A DNA stretch of 21,715 nucleotides from Treponema sp. UBA6988. Lineage in GTDB: Bacteria; Spirochaetota; Spirochaetia; Treponematales; Treponemataceae. Positions 12,894-21,097 of this stretch are shown piece by piece. The DNA lies in NCBI GenBank assembly GCA_002448445.1, contig DJYC01000106.1:1-21715 (forward strand), read 5' to 3'. Within the stretch, counting starts at the first letter, position 1. Each line of letters starts with the position of its first letter. The position numbers were made by a program, and so were the translations under genes. Below the pieces are notes generated by a model. It did no database searches, was not told where the DNA came from, and worked only from the letters and a program-made list of their open reading frames with translations.

Positions 12894-14464
12894 TTTACTA
12901 TCCTGTATGTCTTACCATTTATATAAGCAACAAAGGAGCCGTTGCCATCCTGCACGCAAGAAAAGTTTCCGTCTCCGTTCAGCAAAACCTTATACAAGGC
13001 ATCCTGCTTGCCGTCCTTTACAAACACATACTCCCTGTTCTCGGATGTCCGTGTCTTCCCGACGAACACAAGCGTGCTGCCTGTAATCTTTACCTCGCCG
13101 GATCTTACCGCTTCTTTTGCAGGGGTCGGCAGAGCCTTTCTTGAAGAAGCCTTCCCTGCGGAAGGAACGGAATTCACTTCCCTGTGACCAAAGAAGCCGG
13201 ACAGTTCACTTGGGGAAAGATTCTGTTCAGACGCAAGCATCTCCCTTTTCCCTTCCGTAAACGAGAGGAGGCTTTCCGAAAGATTAATCCTTGAAGTTAC
13301 AAGAGACTTATCGTTTTTAATGAAAATACTTTCAAGCGTAAAGCCATCATCCTCTATGGCTTTTAGGAAAGATAAAATCTTTAAAGCACTTCCCTGCACA
13401 CTGTATTCCGTAACGATACTGTCAGAAGTCTCCTTTACCTGCATGTATTCCTCTTTGCAACCGTATTTACCTGCCTTATCCCTTAAGGAAGACGCATATT
13501 CAGAATAGGTAGCATATTTCTTTTTCTCCGCCATCTTCTTTCTGTACCATGCAATCTGCTCTGCCTTTGACACAGGCATTTCTTCCCTTCTAACGGCAGG
13601 ACTAAATTCACCGGAAAAGGAAACCGTGTCATTCCCACCTCCGTGGCTTATCCTGTCCATAAGAACGTTCTTAACAAAAGGATTCCTTTCCAAACCGGAA
13701 AGACAATCCGTCGGCAAGGGGGATTTTATCACCGCCATGAACTTCCTTCCGTCCACAGAAATGCTCTGCACCCTGCTTTTCTTTAGGGACTTGAGGAACG
13801 AAGAAAGCATTTCGTAAATGCGGCAATTTTCCGAATGAAAATACTTTTCATACTCAGCCCTTACAGATTCAAGCTCAGAAGAAAGTCTTTCATCCATAGC
13901 CAGCCGCTTCTTTTCCGCCTCCGCCCTAACCTTTTCCTGTTCCCTCATAAGGTTCATTCTCTTAATGTCAGACCGCTTTCCCATGAACAGGATGAACAAT
14001 ACGGAAACAAACAGGACGGCAGCGGCCACCGCCCTTGCAAGCATTGTCCTGCGGCTGATTATGTTTATGCAGTCCCTGTTCTTTACGTCATCCTTCAAAG
14101 GGTCAAGATACCTGTCATAGCGTGTAGAATCGTTCTTTTGGACAATCCCTGCACTTATTGGAATGCCTTTTTCAAAGACAAACCGCTCGCCTGAGTCACC
14201 CCTTTTTAGCATTACGGTTCCGGTAAAATTCCTGCACCTGTTTGCGGCATACTTTATGCCAAGTGGAATGCATCCGAAGGGAACACCTTCATTGAATATA
14301 AGGCAGACACTTTTTCCACGGAGTTTTAGCCTGTAAACCTTTTCCTTTGCAGGGCTAAGGGGATATTCCTTTCTGATGCATTCTTCCAGGCTCTCGCCTC
14401 TTTTTACAATAAGGAGAGTATATTTGCTGCGGGGATAAAAAGTTTCTTTTTTAACTACAGTCAT
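12890..14464 (-). CDS. T2SS inner-membrane assembly protein, GspL/PilN-GspM/PilO-like, possibly fused to a GspC-like end
   Basis: A 524-residue bitopic protein. It has a cytoplasmic part (1-140), one transmembrane helix (about 141-161, ending LFVSVLFILFMG), and a coiled coil (165-210, with KVRAEAEKKRLAMDERLSSE). A periplasmic PilN/GspL-like alpha/beta domain follows (213-290, VQSISVDGRKFMAVIKS). A second, PilO/GspM-like domain lies at about 310-400 (LKILSFLKAIEDDGFTLESI). The last 80 residues (VKITGSTLVFVGKT, then REYVFVKDGKQDALYKV) are reminiscent of the GspC homology region or PilP. The N-terminal part is shorter than a normal GspL cytoplasmic domain. No separate gspC, gspL or gspM is visible, so this one protein may replace them. 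I chose the ATG at 14464 because it forms ATGA with the previous stop and has GGAGG 11 bases upstream. The assignment rests on layout and context, not on strong motifs. Confidence 0.75.
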   Translation of the reverse strand: MTVVKKETFYPRSKYTLLIVKRGESLEECIRKEYPLSPAKEKVYRLKLRGKSVCLIFNEGVPFGCIPLGIKYAANRCRNFTGTVMLKRGDSGERFVFEKGIPISAGIVQKNDSTRYDRYLDPLKDDVKNRDCINIISRRTMLARAVAAAVLFVSVLFILFMGKRSDIKRMNLMREQEKVRAEAEKKRLAMDERLSSELESVRAEYEKYFHSENCRIYEMLSSFLKSLKKSRVQSISVDGRKFMAVIKSPLPTDCLSGLERNPFVKNVLMDRISHGGGNDTVSFSGEFSPAVRREEMPVSKAEQIAWYRKKMAEKKKYATYSEYASSLRDKAGKYGCKEEYMQVKETSDSIVTEYSVQGSALKILSFLKAIEDDGFTLESIFIKNDKSLVTSRINLSESLLSFTEGKREMLASEQNLSPSELSGFFGHREVNSVPSAGKASSRKALPTPAKEAVRSGEVKITGSTLVFVGKTRTSENREYVFVKDGKQDALYKVLLNGDGNFSCVQDGNGSFVAYINGKTYRIVK

Positions 14465-15288
14465 TCCTCTGTAACCCTCCATATCTTTCTTTCCACCGGC
14501 CTGTATTCGAGAATTTCCTGCGAATCAATTTCCTTGGGTACAGCACACATTACTGATTCTGCAAAATATCCGTCCTTGTGTATGGTCACTTTCCAAAACG
14601 CTGTCTTGAACCCAAGAAAGTCCAAAACTCCGCTGTTTTCCTTTGCATTAAGAGCTTCCAAGGAACTCTTGCGGTCAGCCCTGCTGTCTTTCAGAAGCGA
14701 AAGAAAACGCCTCTTTTCTTCCGGGCCTTCTTTGTAGGCATCAAGAACAGCCTGTACAAGATCCTTGTGTGCATAGTTTGCATTAAGAACCGGCAGTGCG
14801 TTCACAAATGGAAACCCGAATTTTAAATTCTCCTTTCCGCAAAGCCTTGAGTTGTACCATCCGTAGGAAGCTGCGCACACAGGTTCTTTAAGCAGTTTTT
14901 CCAAAGGCATTTCCCTGCAGTATTTTTCATCGAGGCGGTCAACATTAATGCCGCTTGAAACATCGGACAGCTCTAAAGAATATTCCTTCCACCTGTCCTT
15001 TATGTATTCCGTACCGCGGCTTCCCTCATAGTCACACAAATCTTCCTTTAGAACCTGCATGTCTTTTTCTATCCGGCACAGGACTTCCAGCAAGGATGCT
15101 TTTGCAGAACTCTGTTTCTTGCAGGAAACGTTGAATTTCCTCACGGAAAAACTAATGAAGCATAATGAAGATATTAAAATGCTTATCAAGAAAAGCATTA
15201 TGAGTGCGCTGCCATGGACAAACCCTCCGCTATCTGTAGAGCGGAATGGGAATGTGGCGCAATGACTCTGCACACACGAATTCTTCAT
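14461..15288 (-). CDS. GspK-like minor pseudopilin
   Basis: A 275-residue protein with a 22-residue leader, a prepilin-peptidase-type site (GG before FVHGSALIMLFLISILISS) and one hydrophobic helix. As in GspK, Glu at +5 is missing (Ser here). The globular part is long, unlike other pseudopilins. It holds two GspK-like motifs: SSGINVDRLDEKY and FVNALPVLNANYAHKDLVQAVL, the latter matching the conserved NvNTA region. GspK caps the tip of the pseudopilus with GspI and GspJ. The ATG at 15288 has GGAGG with a 7-base spacer; an ATG at 15294 is too close to it. The start lies 59 bases inside the previous gene. It ends in an ATGA overlap with the GspL-like gene. Confidence 0.8.
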   Translation of the reverse strand: MKNSCVQSHCATFPFRSTDSGGFVHGSALIMLFLISILISSLCFISFSVRKFNVSCKKQSSAKASLLEVLCRIEKDMQVLKEDLCDYEGSRGTEYIKDRWKEYSLELSDVSSGINVDRLDEKYCREMPLEKLLKEPVCAASYGWYNSRLCGKENLKFGFPFVNALPVLNANYAHKDLVQAVLDAYKEGPEEKRRFLSLLKDSRADRKSSLEALNAKENSGVLDFLGFKTAFWKVTIHKDGYFAESVMCAVPKEIDSQEILEYRPVERKIWRVTEE

Positions 15289-15622
15289 CCTCATACCTCC
15301 ATTTTATAATCACAGCCTGCACGTTGCCCTCAGATCCCTTTACAAGTTCATAACCTGTAAATTCACATCCGTTCTTTTGGGCAACAGATGCGGCTTTTGC
15401 CATGCACTCTTCAACCGGCTGAATGGCATCATCCGTAAAATCAAATTCAATCTCATCAATGACCTTTCTTAGCAGAAAGTCAGTCTTCAATATTCTGATT
15501 CCGTAGGCGGCTTCGTCCACATTCTTCTTTCCTGCCCGCGTAACGGAAGAAAAGGAAATGCATATCCCGCATGCAAGAAGGACTTCAAGCAGTGCACATA
15601 CGGCAAGCTCAGTCAACCGCAT
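15230..15622 (-). CDS. Small divergent pseudopilin (GspI/GspJ-like)
   Basis: A 130-residue protein. Almost no leader precedes the hydrophobic helix: MRLTELAVCALLEVLLACGI. The ALLEVLL stretch matches the N-terminal helix of pseudopilins and contains a Glu that would be at +5 if cleavage fell after Val8, but the usual Gly at -1 is absent. The remainder is a short alpha/beta domain (ILKTDFLLRKVIDEIEFDF, then VIIKWRYEDEEFVCAESL), like a reduced GspJ. The position between GspG and GspK matches where gspI and gspJ normally lie. GGAG lies 4 bases before the ATG, and the gene overlaps the previous one by 14 bases. Which of I or J it is cannot be decided by eye. Confidence 0.7.
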   Translation of the reverse strand: MRLTELAVCALLEVLLACGICISFSSVTRAGKKNVDEAAYGIRILKTDFLLRKVIDEIEFDFTDDAIQPVEECMAKAASVAQKNGCEFTGYELVKGSEGNVQAVIIKWRYEDEEFVCAESLRHIPIPLYR

Positions 15623-15818
15623 TCAGCTCCGCCTTATTCCTTTCTTCTATGACACTACGGACATCCTTCTTTGCCGAAGCATTCAGGTGCAAGGCTATTG
15701 ATGCACAGGAAATCATTGCCGCAAAAAGCACCATTACCACACACATGGCAATCACGCCGCGAAGCATAATAAAGCCCTCCGATTCCTTCTCAGAAAACCA
15801 CATCTTCGTTTTTGCCAT
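15609..15818 (-). CDS. Very short pseudopilin (GspH/GspI-like)
   Basis: A 69-residue protein with a leader ending in Gly15 and then FIMLRGVIAMCVVMVLFAAM, the layout of a type II pseudopilin (Gly-Phe cleavage site and hydrophobic helix). At +5 there is Arg20 instead of the usual Glu. After cleavage only 54 residues remain, so it has the helix and little else; most minor pseudopilins are about twice as long or more. The start is uncertain: I use the ATG at 15818, with AGGA 8 bases upstream. ATGs at 15827 and 15803 are alternatives. It overlaps gspG by about 29 bases and the next pseudopilin gene by 14. Confidence 0.65.
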   Translation of the reverse strand: MAKTKMWFSEKESEGFIMLRGVIAMCVVMVLFAAMISCASIALHLNASAKKDVRSVIEERNKAELNAVD

Positions 15819-16218
15819 CCCCGCCATCCTGTCCGTCTGCGCCAAGGCTCTTTATGCAGAAAGGATTCTCGCCTTCTCCCGGGCACAAATACACATAGTC
15901 ATGCCCCCAAGGGTCTTTGGGGACATCCTTGAATATGTATGGACCAGCCCAGCCCCCGGCTCCCTCAGGACGCTTCCTTAGGGAAGAAAGGCCTTCCTCA
16001 GCCGTCGGATAGCGCCCCATGTCTATGTAAAAAGCCTCCAGTGCCGTACCGAATGCTTCCATCTGTACCTGGGCAGAAGCCTTCCGCGCCTTGTCCAAAC
16101 TTCCAGCCGCAACAAACCCCACCGAGGCAGAAAGAACCATTACGATTGCAATCACTATCAGTGTTTCCATAAACGTCCATCCGTCCTGATCGCGGACAAT
16201 ACTTTTCTTTTCTCTCAT
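15790..16218 (-). CDS. gspG: Major pseudopilin GspG
   Basis: A 142-residue protein with a 13-residue leader, a Gly13-Trp14 cleavage site and the helix WTFMETLIVIAIVMVLS with Glu18 at +5. Trp at +1 instead of Phe is unusual. The body has the GspG features: a long helix (ARKASAQVQMEAFGTALEAF), YPTAEEGLSSL, DPWGHDYVYLCPG, and a C-terminal calcium-site loop (SLGADGQDGGDGKNEDV). GspG is the main building block of the periplasmic pseudopilus that pushes substrates through the secretin. The ATG overlaps the gspF stop as ATGA. The length is normal for the family. The two Cys in the last third are not typical. Confidence 0.95.
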   Translation of the reverse strand: MREKKSIVRDQDGWTFMETLIVIAIVMVLSASVGFVAAGSLDKARKASAQVQMEAFGTALEAFYIDMGRYPTAEEGLSSLRKRPEGAGGWAGPYIFKDVPKDPWGHDYVYLCPGEGENPFCIKSLGADGQDGGDGKNEDVVF

Positions 16219-17255
16219 ATCCTAAAATCTCCCAATGCCGAAAAAACCGGTATTACAAATTTGAATGCAACCGTCATCACTGCAATTCCTGCTGCAAAAA
16301 TGAATACCGTTTCAGCCTTTTCACAAATACCGTCAGCGATTCTTTCAGTCTCGTTACGGTAGTAATCATATACGCTGGAAAACACGCCCGCAGCATCCCC
16401 GGTGCGCTCTCCTATGCCAAGCCATATTGAAAAATACTCGGGAATTATCCTGCTGGAGCGGGCACTTTCCATTGCACCCCGCCCCTCTTCCATTCCAAGG
16501 CGCATCATCCTTACGGCCTTCCTGTAGCACGTATTGGTACAGCTTTCCTCCCCAAATTTCGCAGCCTGGACAATGGTCATTCCTGACGAAGTAAGAAGCT
16601 TCATTACAAAGACAAAGTTGTAGGTGCAGAACATGCCCAAAAGCTCAGAAACAACAGGCATCTTGAAAAGTAATGCGTCTGCCACCTCTTCCATTGTTCC
16701 GCCCATCCTCTTCATAAAAAGCCATGCAATTATGAGCGCAGACACGGCAAAAAAAACGCCCAGTGCGCCGGTTGCAAAATATGTGCCCGACGCTTTTATT
16801 TCCCTTATGGATTCAGAAGAAAAGCTAAGCTCCTCAAAAAGGAATTCAAGTTTCGGGAATACATAAAAGGTGCAGAGTATGGCAAGGGCTGCACAGCATA
16901 CGAGTACGGAAACAGGGTACACCATTGCGCCCAAAATCTTGTCCCTCATCTTCTTTGTCTGCTTCATGTAGGAAGAAAGCTTTTCCATGACCTCACAGAT
17001 GCCTCCCGATTCTTCCCCCGCCCTAACAAGCCTTATGTACAATGAAGAAAAACCGGCACGTTCATTTTCCAAAGCCGCGCTGAACATATTCCCATTCCTT
17101 ACGGAGTCAAAAAGGTTTTCTGCAATCCTCTTCCGTTCCGAGCCGGAATACAGCCCCGCACAAATTTCTAGGCTTTCGGTAATTCCAAGGCCGCTCCTTA
17201 AAAGCGATGCCATGTTTTCCGTAAAAAGCATGCGCGAACGGTAGTTCAATTTCAT
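16215..17255 (-). CDS. gspF: T2SS inner-membrane platform protein GspF
   Basis: A 346-residue protein with two T2SSF helical domains, each starting with a F..(N/L)M..LL.SG pattern: FTENMASLLRSGLGITESLE near residue 11, and FVFVMKLLTSSGMTIVQA in the second half. ERAGFSSLYIRLVRAGEESG is the conserved G(E/K)xSG segment, repeated as WLGIGERTGD. Three transmembrane helices lie near 112-133, 158-181 and 316-338. GspF couples the GspE ATPase to pseudopilus assembly. It is somewhat shorter than usual (about 400) because the cytoplasmic N-terminal extension is missing. The ATG overlaps the gspE stop (ATGA) with GGAGG 6 bases upstream. Confidence 0.95.
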   Translation of the reverse strand: MKLNYRSRMLFTENMASLLRSGLGITESLEICAGLYSGSERKRIAENLFDSVRNGNMFSAALENERAGFSSLYIRLVRAGEESGGICEVMEKLSSYMKQTKKMRDKILGAMVYPVSVLVCCAALAILCTFYVFPKLEFLFEELSFSSESIREIKASGTYFATGALGVFFAVSALIIAWLFMKRMGGTMEEVADALLFKMPVVSELLGMFCTYNFVFVMKLLTSSGMTIVQAAKFGEESCTNTCYRKAVRMMRLGMEEGRGAMESARSSRIIPEYFSIWLGIGERTGDAAGVFSSVYDYYRNETERIADGICEKAETVFIFAAGIAVMTVAFKFVIPVFSALGDFRI

Positions 17256-18661
17256 ACAAGGCCTCCTCGCTCAAGCTCGCTCCTGCTGGTTACACCTTCC
17301 CTGACAAGCCGCTCTCCGTCTTCTGCCAGAGTAACAAAACCAGACTTCTTCAAATACTCCCTTATCCTTTCCTCCCCCTCATCACGTGCTATAAATCCTG
17401 CAATGTCTTCATCGCTCCTGAACATTTCGCCCACCGCTATCCTTCCAAAATATCCCGTTCCACCGCACAGCTTGCAGCTTTTGCTTTCTGCCGCCGCTCC
17501 CTTGCATGAAGGGCAAACGCGCCTGACAAGCCTCTGGGCAATCGCATATTTAAGCACTCCGGCCGTAAGGTAGGGTTTTATTCCCAAGTCCCTAAGCCTG
17601 GTGATGGACGAAACGCTGTCCGAAGTATGGAGGCTGGAAAGTATAAGGTGGCCGGTAAGGGCTGCCCGCACTGCCAAGGAAGCCGTCTCTCCGTCCCGAA
17701 TTTCTCCGACCATTATTACGTCCGGATCCTGCCTTAGGACAGACCGTAGTATGCTCGTAAATGTAAGCCCCGCACCTTCATTCACCTGTACCTGGACAGC
17801 GCCGGGAATAACTTTCTCCACAGGGTCTTCTATGGTTATTATCTTTAGCCTGTCCCTGTCCATCCTGCGTATCATTGAATGGAGAGTGGTGCTCTTTCCA
17901 GATCCTGTAGGGCCTGTAACAAGTATCAGCCCGTCATGGCAGGATGAGGCTTCCTTTAAGGCAGCCAGGTTTTCCGGCGAAAAGCCAATGTCTTCAAGGG
18001 CAACCTCCTGACCGCTCCTGTCAAACAGCCTCATTACGATTGACTCACCGTCTCCTGCAGGCATGGAGGAAACCCTCATGTCATAAAAACCTTTTCCTGC
18101 GGAAGTGTGTATGTGGCCATCCTGCGGAACACGTTTTTCCATTATGTTCATTCCCGCCATTACCTTGATGCGAGAACACAGGTTTTCCGAAAGCTTCTTG
18201 TCAAAGGTCTTTACGGTGCGCATAACTCCGTCTATTCTGAACCTGACTTTTATTCCGTTGCCCATGCTCTCTATGTGTATGTCGCTCGCCCTCTGGCGAA
18301 CCGCAGAAAGGCAAATGGCATTTATAATGTTTACGGCGGGACTTTCGGAAGATATCTCATCAAGGTCAAAGCCGGACTTCTCCCCGGAAGACAGGAGCTG
18401 CCCGGTATTTTCCAGGCATCCGCCTATGAATTCTCCCCAGTCCTCTGCCCCTGTCCGCAGTTCACTAAATGCCTTGGGGCTATGGAATGTCTTTAATGTC
18501 TCAAGAACTTCTTCCCGGACGTTTTCTGAACAGGCGACAAAAACTTTTTCGTCATTCTCTGCAACCTTAACGGCAAGGGAATTCTTTATGAAAGAAACGG
18601 AATACTGGCCGGGAACCTTGTTCCAGTCAACAAACTCCTTTATGTCAAACCGGTCTTTCAT
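17252..18661 (-). CDS. gspE: T2SS assembly ATPase GspE
   Basis: A 469-residue cytoplasmic ATPase that powers pseudopilus assembly. Visible motifs: Walker A GPTGSGKST (250-258), Asp box IITIEDPVE (274-282), Walker B DPDVIMVGEIRD (312-323), His box TGHLILSSLHT (336-346), and the N-terminal arginine-containing stretch ASDIHIE...VRFRIDG. A tetracysteine zinc motif (C383, C386, C396, C399) is the CM region typical of GspE and PilB. The N-terminal N1E-type domain is reduced. All catalytic residues are present, so it should be active. It overlaps gspD and gspF by 4 bases (ATGA) each. The GspE label rather than PilB follows from the neighbouring GspG and GspK-like proteins and the absence of PilT. 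Confidence 0.96.
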   Translation of the reverse strand: MKDRFDIKEFVDWNKVPGQYSVSFIKNSLAVKVAENDEKVFVACSENVREEVLETLKTFHSPKAFSELRTGAEDWGEFIGGCLENTGQLLSSGEKSGFDLDEISSESPAVNIINAICLSAVRQRASDIHIESMGNGIKVRFRIDGVMRTVKTFDKKLSENLCSRIKVMAGMNIMEKRVPQDGHIHTSAGKGFYDMRVSSMPAGDGESIVMRLFDRSGQEVALEDIGFSPENLAALKEASSCHDGLILVTGPTGSGKSTTLHSMIRRMDRDRLKIITIEDPVEKVIPGAVQVQVNEGAGLTFTSILRSVLRQDPDVIMVGEIRDGETASLAVRAALTGHLILSSLHTSDSVSSITRLRDLGIKPYLTAGVLKYAIAQRLVRRVCPSCKGAAAESKSCKLCGGTGYFGRIAVGEMFRSDEDIAGFIARDEGEERIREYLKKSGFVTLAEDGERLVREGVTSRSELERGGLV

Positions 18662-20907
18662 TGAGCCACTGCTCCTGCAATATATTTGTTCCAGTACCGC
18701 TCAAGGACATCGTCCTTTTCCATGTCCCCTTCCTCTATGAATGGTACAAGGTAAATTACAAGCTCAGTATCTGCCCGGCTGTCAACACGGCTTTTGAACA
18801 GGTTCCCCAGAATGGGAATGCGGGAGACAAGTGGCGTTCCCTTTTCGTTTTCATCCTTTTCTTTCTGGATAAGGCCGCCGATGATTACCGGCTCCCCGGA
18901 CTTTGTCCTTACATTGGTCGTAACCTTCTTTTCTGACGTGGATGGCGGAGCACCGTTCCCGGAAGGATCTGCAGTCCCCTGCTTGGAGACGGAAGCCTCC
19001 ACGCCTACCGTTACCATGCCGTCGCCAGAAACCCATCCGTTTATGTTAAGGTTAAGGCCGCTTGAAATTTCCCGCGTAGTGGTGGTATAAACGTCATCGC
19101 TCTTGCTCATTACAACGTCACGGTAGCGGTAGATGTTAGTGTTTGAGAACGTAACCTTTTCCCCGCTTAGCGCGCTGAGCGTAGTGTCCGCAAGAACACG
19201 GCTAAGTCCGTTTTCTATCTGCGCATTCAGGTTTCCGGCAAACTGCATTCCGAACTTTGCAACTATGTCAAAGTTTATGTCCAGAAGGTTTGAAAGGGAA
19301 ACAGAATGCAGGGCTGTTTTTCCGCCCTCACCCTTTGTTCCTGCAAACGATGGCGACCAGTTGAACCCATCTGTCTTCTGATGCTGGATGACAAGTATCT
19401 GATACCGTATTTGTTTTCTTGGCTTGTCCACAAGCGCAAGCTCTTCCTTGAATTTGGCAAATGATTCGTCACTTCCTGTGAAGAATATAAGGGAGCTGTC
19501 TCCTGTCTGGGTGATGTTGTCTTTAGTAATGCTTGGAAGCAGGTGGTTCTGAAGCTCCTCACTTTTTATGTATTTTAAGTGGACAGCCCTTGAAGAATCC
19601 TTCCTGTCTATAAGCCCCATGTATTCGTTGAGCTTCTTCTCCTTTTCATCGTCAACCTCTGCAATGAAAGACTTCGTTCCGGGAACGATTATCAGTTGGG
19701 AATAATAGAAATCCTTGGGAATGCATGAAGTGGCTTCCTTTACGTCAATGCTGTGGAGCTGGAACCTTGCGTAGTGAAGCCCCGGAGTGGCAACGTCAAT
19801 CCGCTCAATAAAATCCCTTATCGGTTTTGTTTCCGCCTCGCTTCCTGTAAGAATGATGCTGTTGTTCTTTTTGTCTATGCGGATGAATGACTGCGGGTTA
19901 AGCTCGGCAGGAAAGAGGGAAAGAAGGGTTTCCGCATTTATGTTCGTAAGCTTTATTATATTTGTTTCCTTGAATTTCTTTAGGACATCCTTCTTCTGTA
20001 TGCCGTAAATGTAATAGATTCCGCCGTTTACGGAACAGTCGCACGATGAATTTTCCAGTATAAGGGAAAGCAGCTCGGCAAAAGTCTTGTCCTTGTAGAA
20101 CATGTTCTGCAGCGTTACCCCGCTGGTGTCTATAAGGGAATATTCCTCCCCGGCTTTCTTGAACAGGCTCTCTATGAGTTTTTCAAGGCTTGCCTGCCGC
20201 AATGCAAGAGTGTAAAGGGCATCCTTGCCCTTGCCGGCCTGCTTAAGGGTGAAAGATTCCGTTCCCCTGCGTGAAGTGGTTCCGCTCTTCCCTATGTAAT
20301 ATCCGCCGGAAGAAACGTCCAGTGAAAATCCGTTGAGCTTGAGCATGACAAGCGAAAGTATTTCGTCAAGGTCGGCTTCCTTAATCCTTAGGGAAACGCC
20401 GGTGTTAGGCAGGGGATCATACATGATGGTTGTGGAAGTCTTTCTTGAAAGGATAGTAAGGAACTGTGAAACGTCGGCATCATCACAATATGCAGCCCAC
20501 TTTTCCCCGGACTTGCTAATGCTTACCCTTGACACCTCGTATACGCCTTTGTTTTCCGTAACGTAAAGGTTTGCACTTGAACAGAAACGGTCAAGGGCAG
20601 ACTTGAAGTCCTTGTCATGGAACTGAAAGTTGATTTTTCCCTTTACGGTTTCGTCAGGAAGTATGCTCTCGCCGCAAAGCTCACTGAGTGCAAACAGGAT
20701 GTCTGTTATTTCCTGATTCTTGAATTCAAGGCTTATGCCTGTTTTCTCCTGTGAAAAGAGATTACCCGCGAGGAAAAATGAAAAGGCGAGAAAAACTATT
20801 AGCGCCCTTAAATAAAAAACAATGCCCCTATAAATTCCAAAACCCATGGAACGGCGGGGGATGCTCCGACACACCCCCTGCGAACGGGATAGCTGATAAA
20901 CTTTCAT
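18658..20907 (-). CDS. gspD: T2SS secretin GspD
   Basis: A 749-residue outer-membrane secretin, the exit channel of the machine. An unusually long basic n-region (1-28) precedes a hydrophobic signal segment (29-51, LALI...FLAGNLFSQ type). An N0/STN-like domain at about 58-125 is followed by several N-domain repeats (about 140-500). The C-terminal secretin domain ends with the family signature at 662-724 (SGEPVIIGGLIQKE, VSRIPILGNLFKSR, ELVIYLVPFI). A Gly/Ser/Pro linker (SKQGTADPSGNGAPPSTSEK) sits in the barrel region. The start at 20907 lies about 22 bases after the predicted transcription start and has only a weak ribosome site (AAGTGG); an ATG at 20847 would shorten the n-region by 20 residues. 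No S-domain or pilotin-binding tail is obvious. It is the first gene of the operon. Confidence 0.95.
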   Translation of the reverse strand: MKVYQLSRSQGVCRSIPRRSMGFGIYRGIVFYLRALIVFLAFSFFLAGNLFSQEKTGISLEFKNQEITDILFALSELCGESILPDETVKGKINFQFHDKDFKSALDRFCSSANLYVTENKGVYEVSRVSISKSGEKWAAYCDDADVSQFLTILSRKTSTTIMYDPLPNTGVSLRIKEADLDEILSLVMLKLNGFSLDVSSGGYYIGKSGTTSRRGTESFTLKQAGKGKDALYTLALRQASLEKLIESLFKKAGEEYSLIDTSGVTLQNMFYKDKTFAELLSLILENSSCDCSVNGGIYYIYGIQKKDVLKKFKETNIIKLTNINAETLLSLFPAELNPQSFIRIDKKNNSIILTGSEAETKPIRDFIERIDVATPGLHYARFQLHSIDVKEATSCIPKDFYYSQLIIVPGTKSFIAEVDDEKEKKLNEYMGLIDRKDSSRAVHLKYIKSEELQNHLLPSITKDNITQTGDSSLIFFTGSDESFAKFKEELALVDKPRKQIRYQILVIQHQKTDGFNWSPSFAGTKGEGGKTALHSVSLSNLLDINFDIVAKFGMQFAGNLNAQIENGLSRVLADTTLSALSGEKVTFSNTNIYRYRDVVMSKSDDVYTTTTREISSGLNLNINGWVSGDGMVTVGVEASVSKQGTADPSGNGAPPSTSEKKVTTNVRTKSGEPVIIGGLIQKEKDENEKGTPLVSRIPILGNLFKSRVDSRADTELVIYLVPFIEEGDMEKDDVLERYWNKYIAGAVAQ

Positions 20908-20917
20908 ACAAAACCAC

Positions 20918-21000
20918 TTTTTAGAATATGCTCTACCTTGTACCAGATTTTAAAATCGGTGTCAACAGAATTTGTAATTTTTTTTAGAATTTTTTAGAAC
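20918..21000 (-). repeat. Three direct copies of TTCTAAAAA around the secretin promoter
   Basis: On the minus strand ATTCTAAAAA occurs at 20927-20918 and 20990-20981, and GTTCTAAAAA at 21000-20991. Two copies are adjacent in a 10-base tandem just upstream of the -35 box; the third lies just downstream of the expected transcription start, 63 bases (about six helical turns) away. They could be sites for a regulator or, for the upstream pair, an A-rich UP element. The region is AT-rich, so chance is possible. Confidence 0.4.
20937..20965 (-). promoter_or_regulatory. Sigma70-like promoter of the gspD-to-RHS operon
   Basis: A perfect -35 TTGACA (20965-20960), 17-base spacer, and -10 TACAAG (20942-20937, 4 of 6 to consensus). 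Transcription would start near 20930 and give a leader of about 22 bases before the gspD ATG. The spacer contains the perfect 12-base palindrome GATTTTAAAATC (20946-20957), a candidate operator. A-rich tracts lie upstream of the -35 box. Confidence 0.7.
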
Positions 21001-21039
21001 TTTTTTCATAAATCTGATTTTGACGCAAGCCTAATTGAA

Positions 21040-21068
21040 TTGACACATACAAAAAAAACTGTTAACCT
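21040..21068 (+). promoter_or_regulatory. Probable promoter of the prepilin peptidase gene
   Basis: A perfect -35 TTGACA (21040-21045), 17-base spacer and a weak -10 TAACCT (21063-21068) that keeps the TA...T positions. The leader to the ATG at 21098 would be about 23 bases. The 190-base gap between the divergent genes therefore holds two outward promoters with 74 bases between their -35 boxes. Confidence 0.45.
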
Positions 21069-21097
21069 TTTTTTAATTTTAAAAGTGGAAATCGGTT

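Noticed and set aside
15819..15845. TTG start at 15845 for the short pseudopilin
   Set aside because: TTG without a good ribosome site, extending further into gspG; the ATG at 15818 has AGGA at 8 bases and gives a normal leader.
18107..18740. Plus-strand frames opposite gspE
   Set aside because: Antisense of a highly conserved ATPase gene; no domain pattern and no ribosome site.
16215..20907. Type IV pilus or Tad system instead of T2SS
   Set aside because: GspG has the calcium-loop C-terminus typical of T2SS, a GspK-like protein is present, and there is no PilT, PilM, TadZ or major pilin. The short CpaA-like peptidase alone does not make it Tad.
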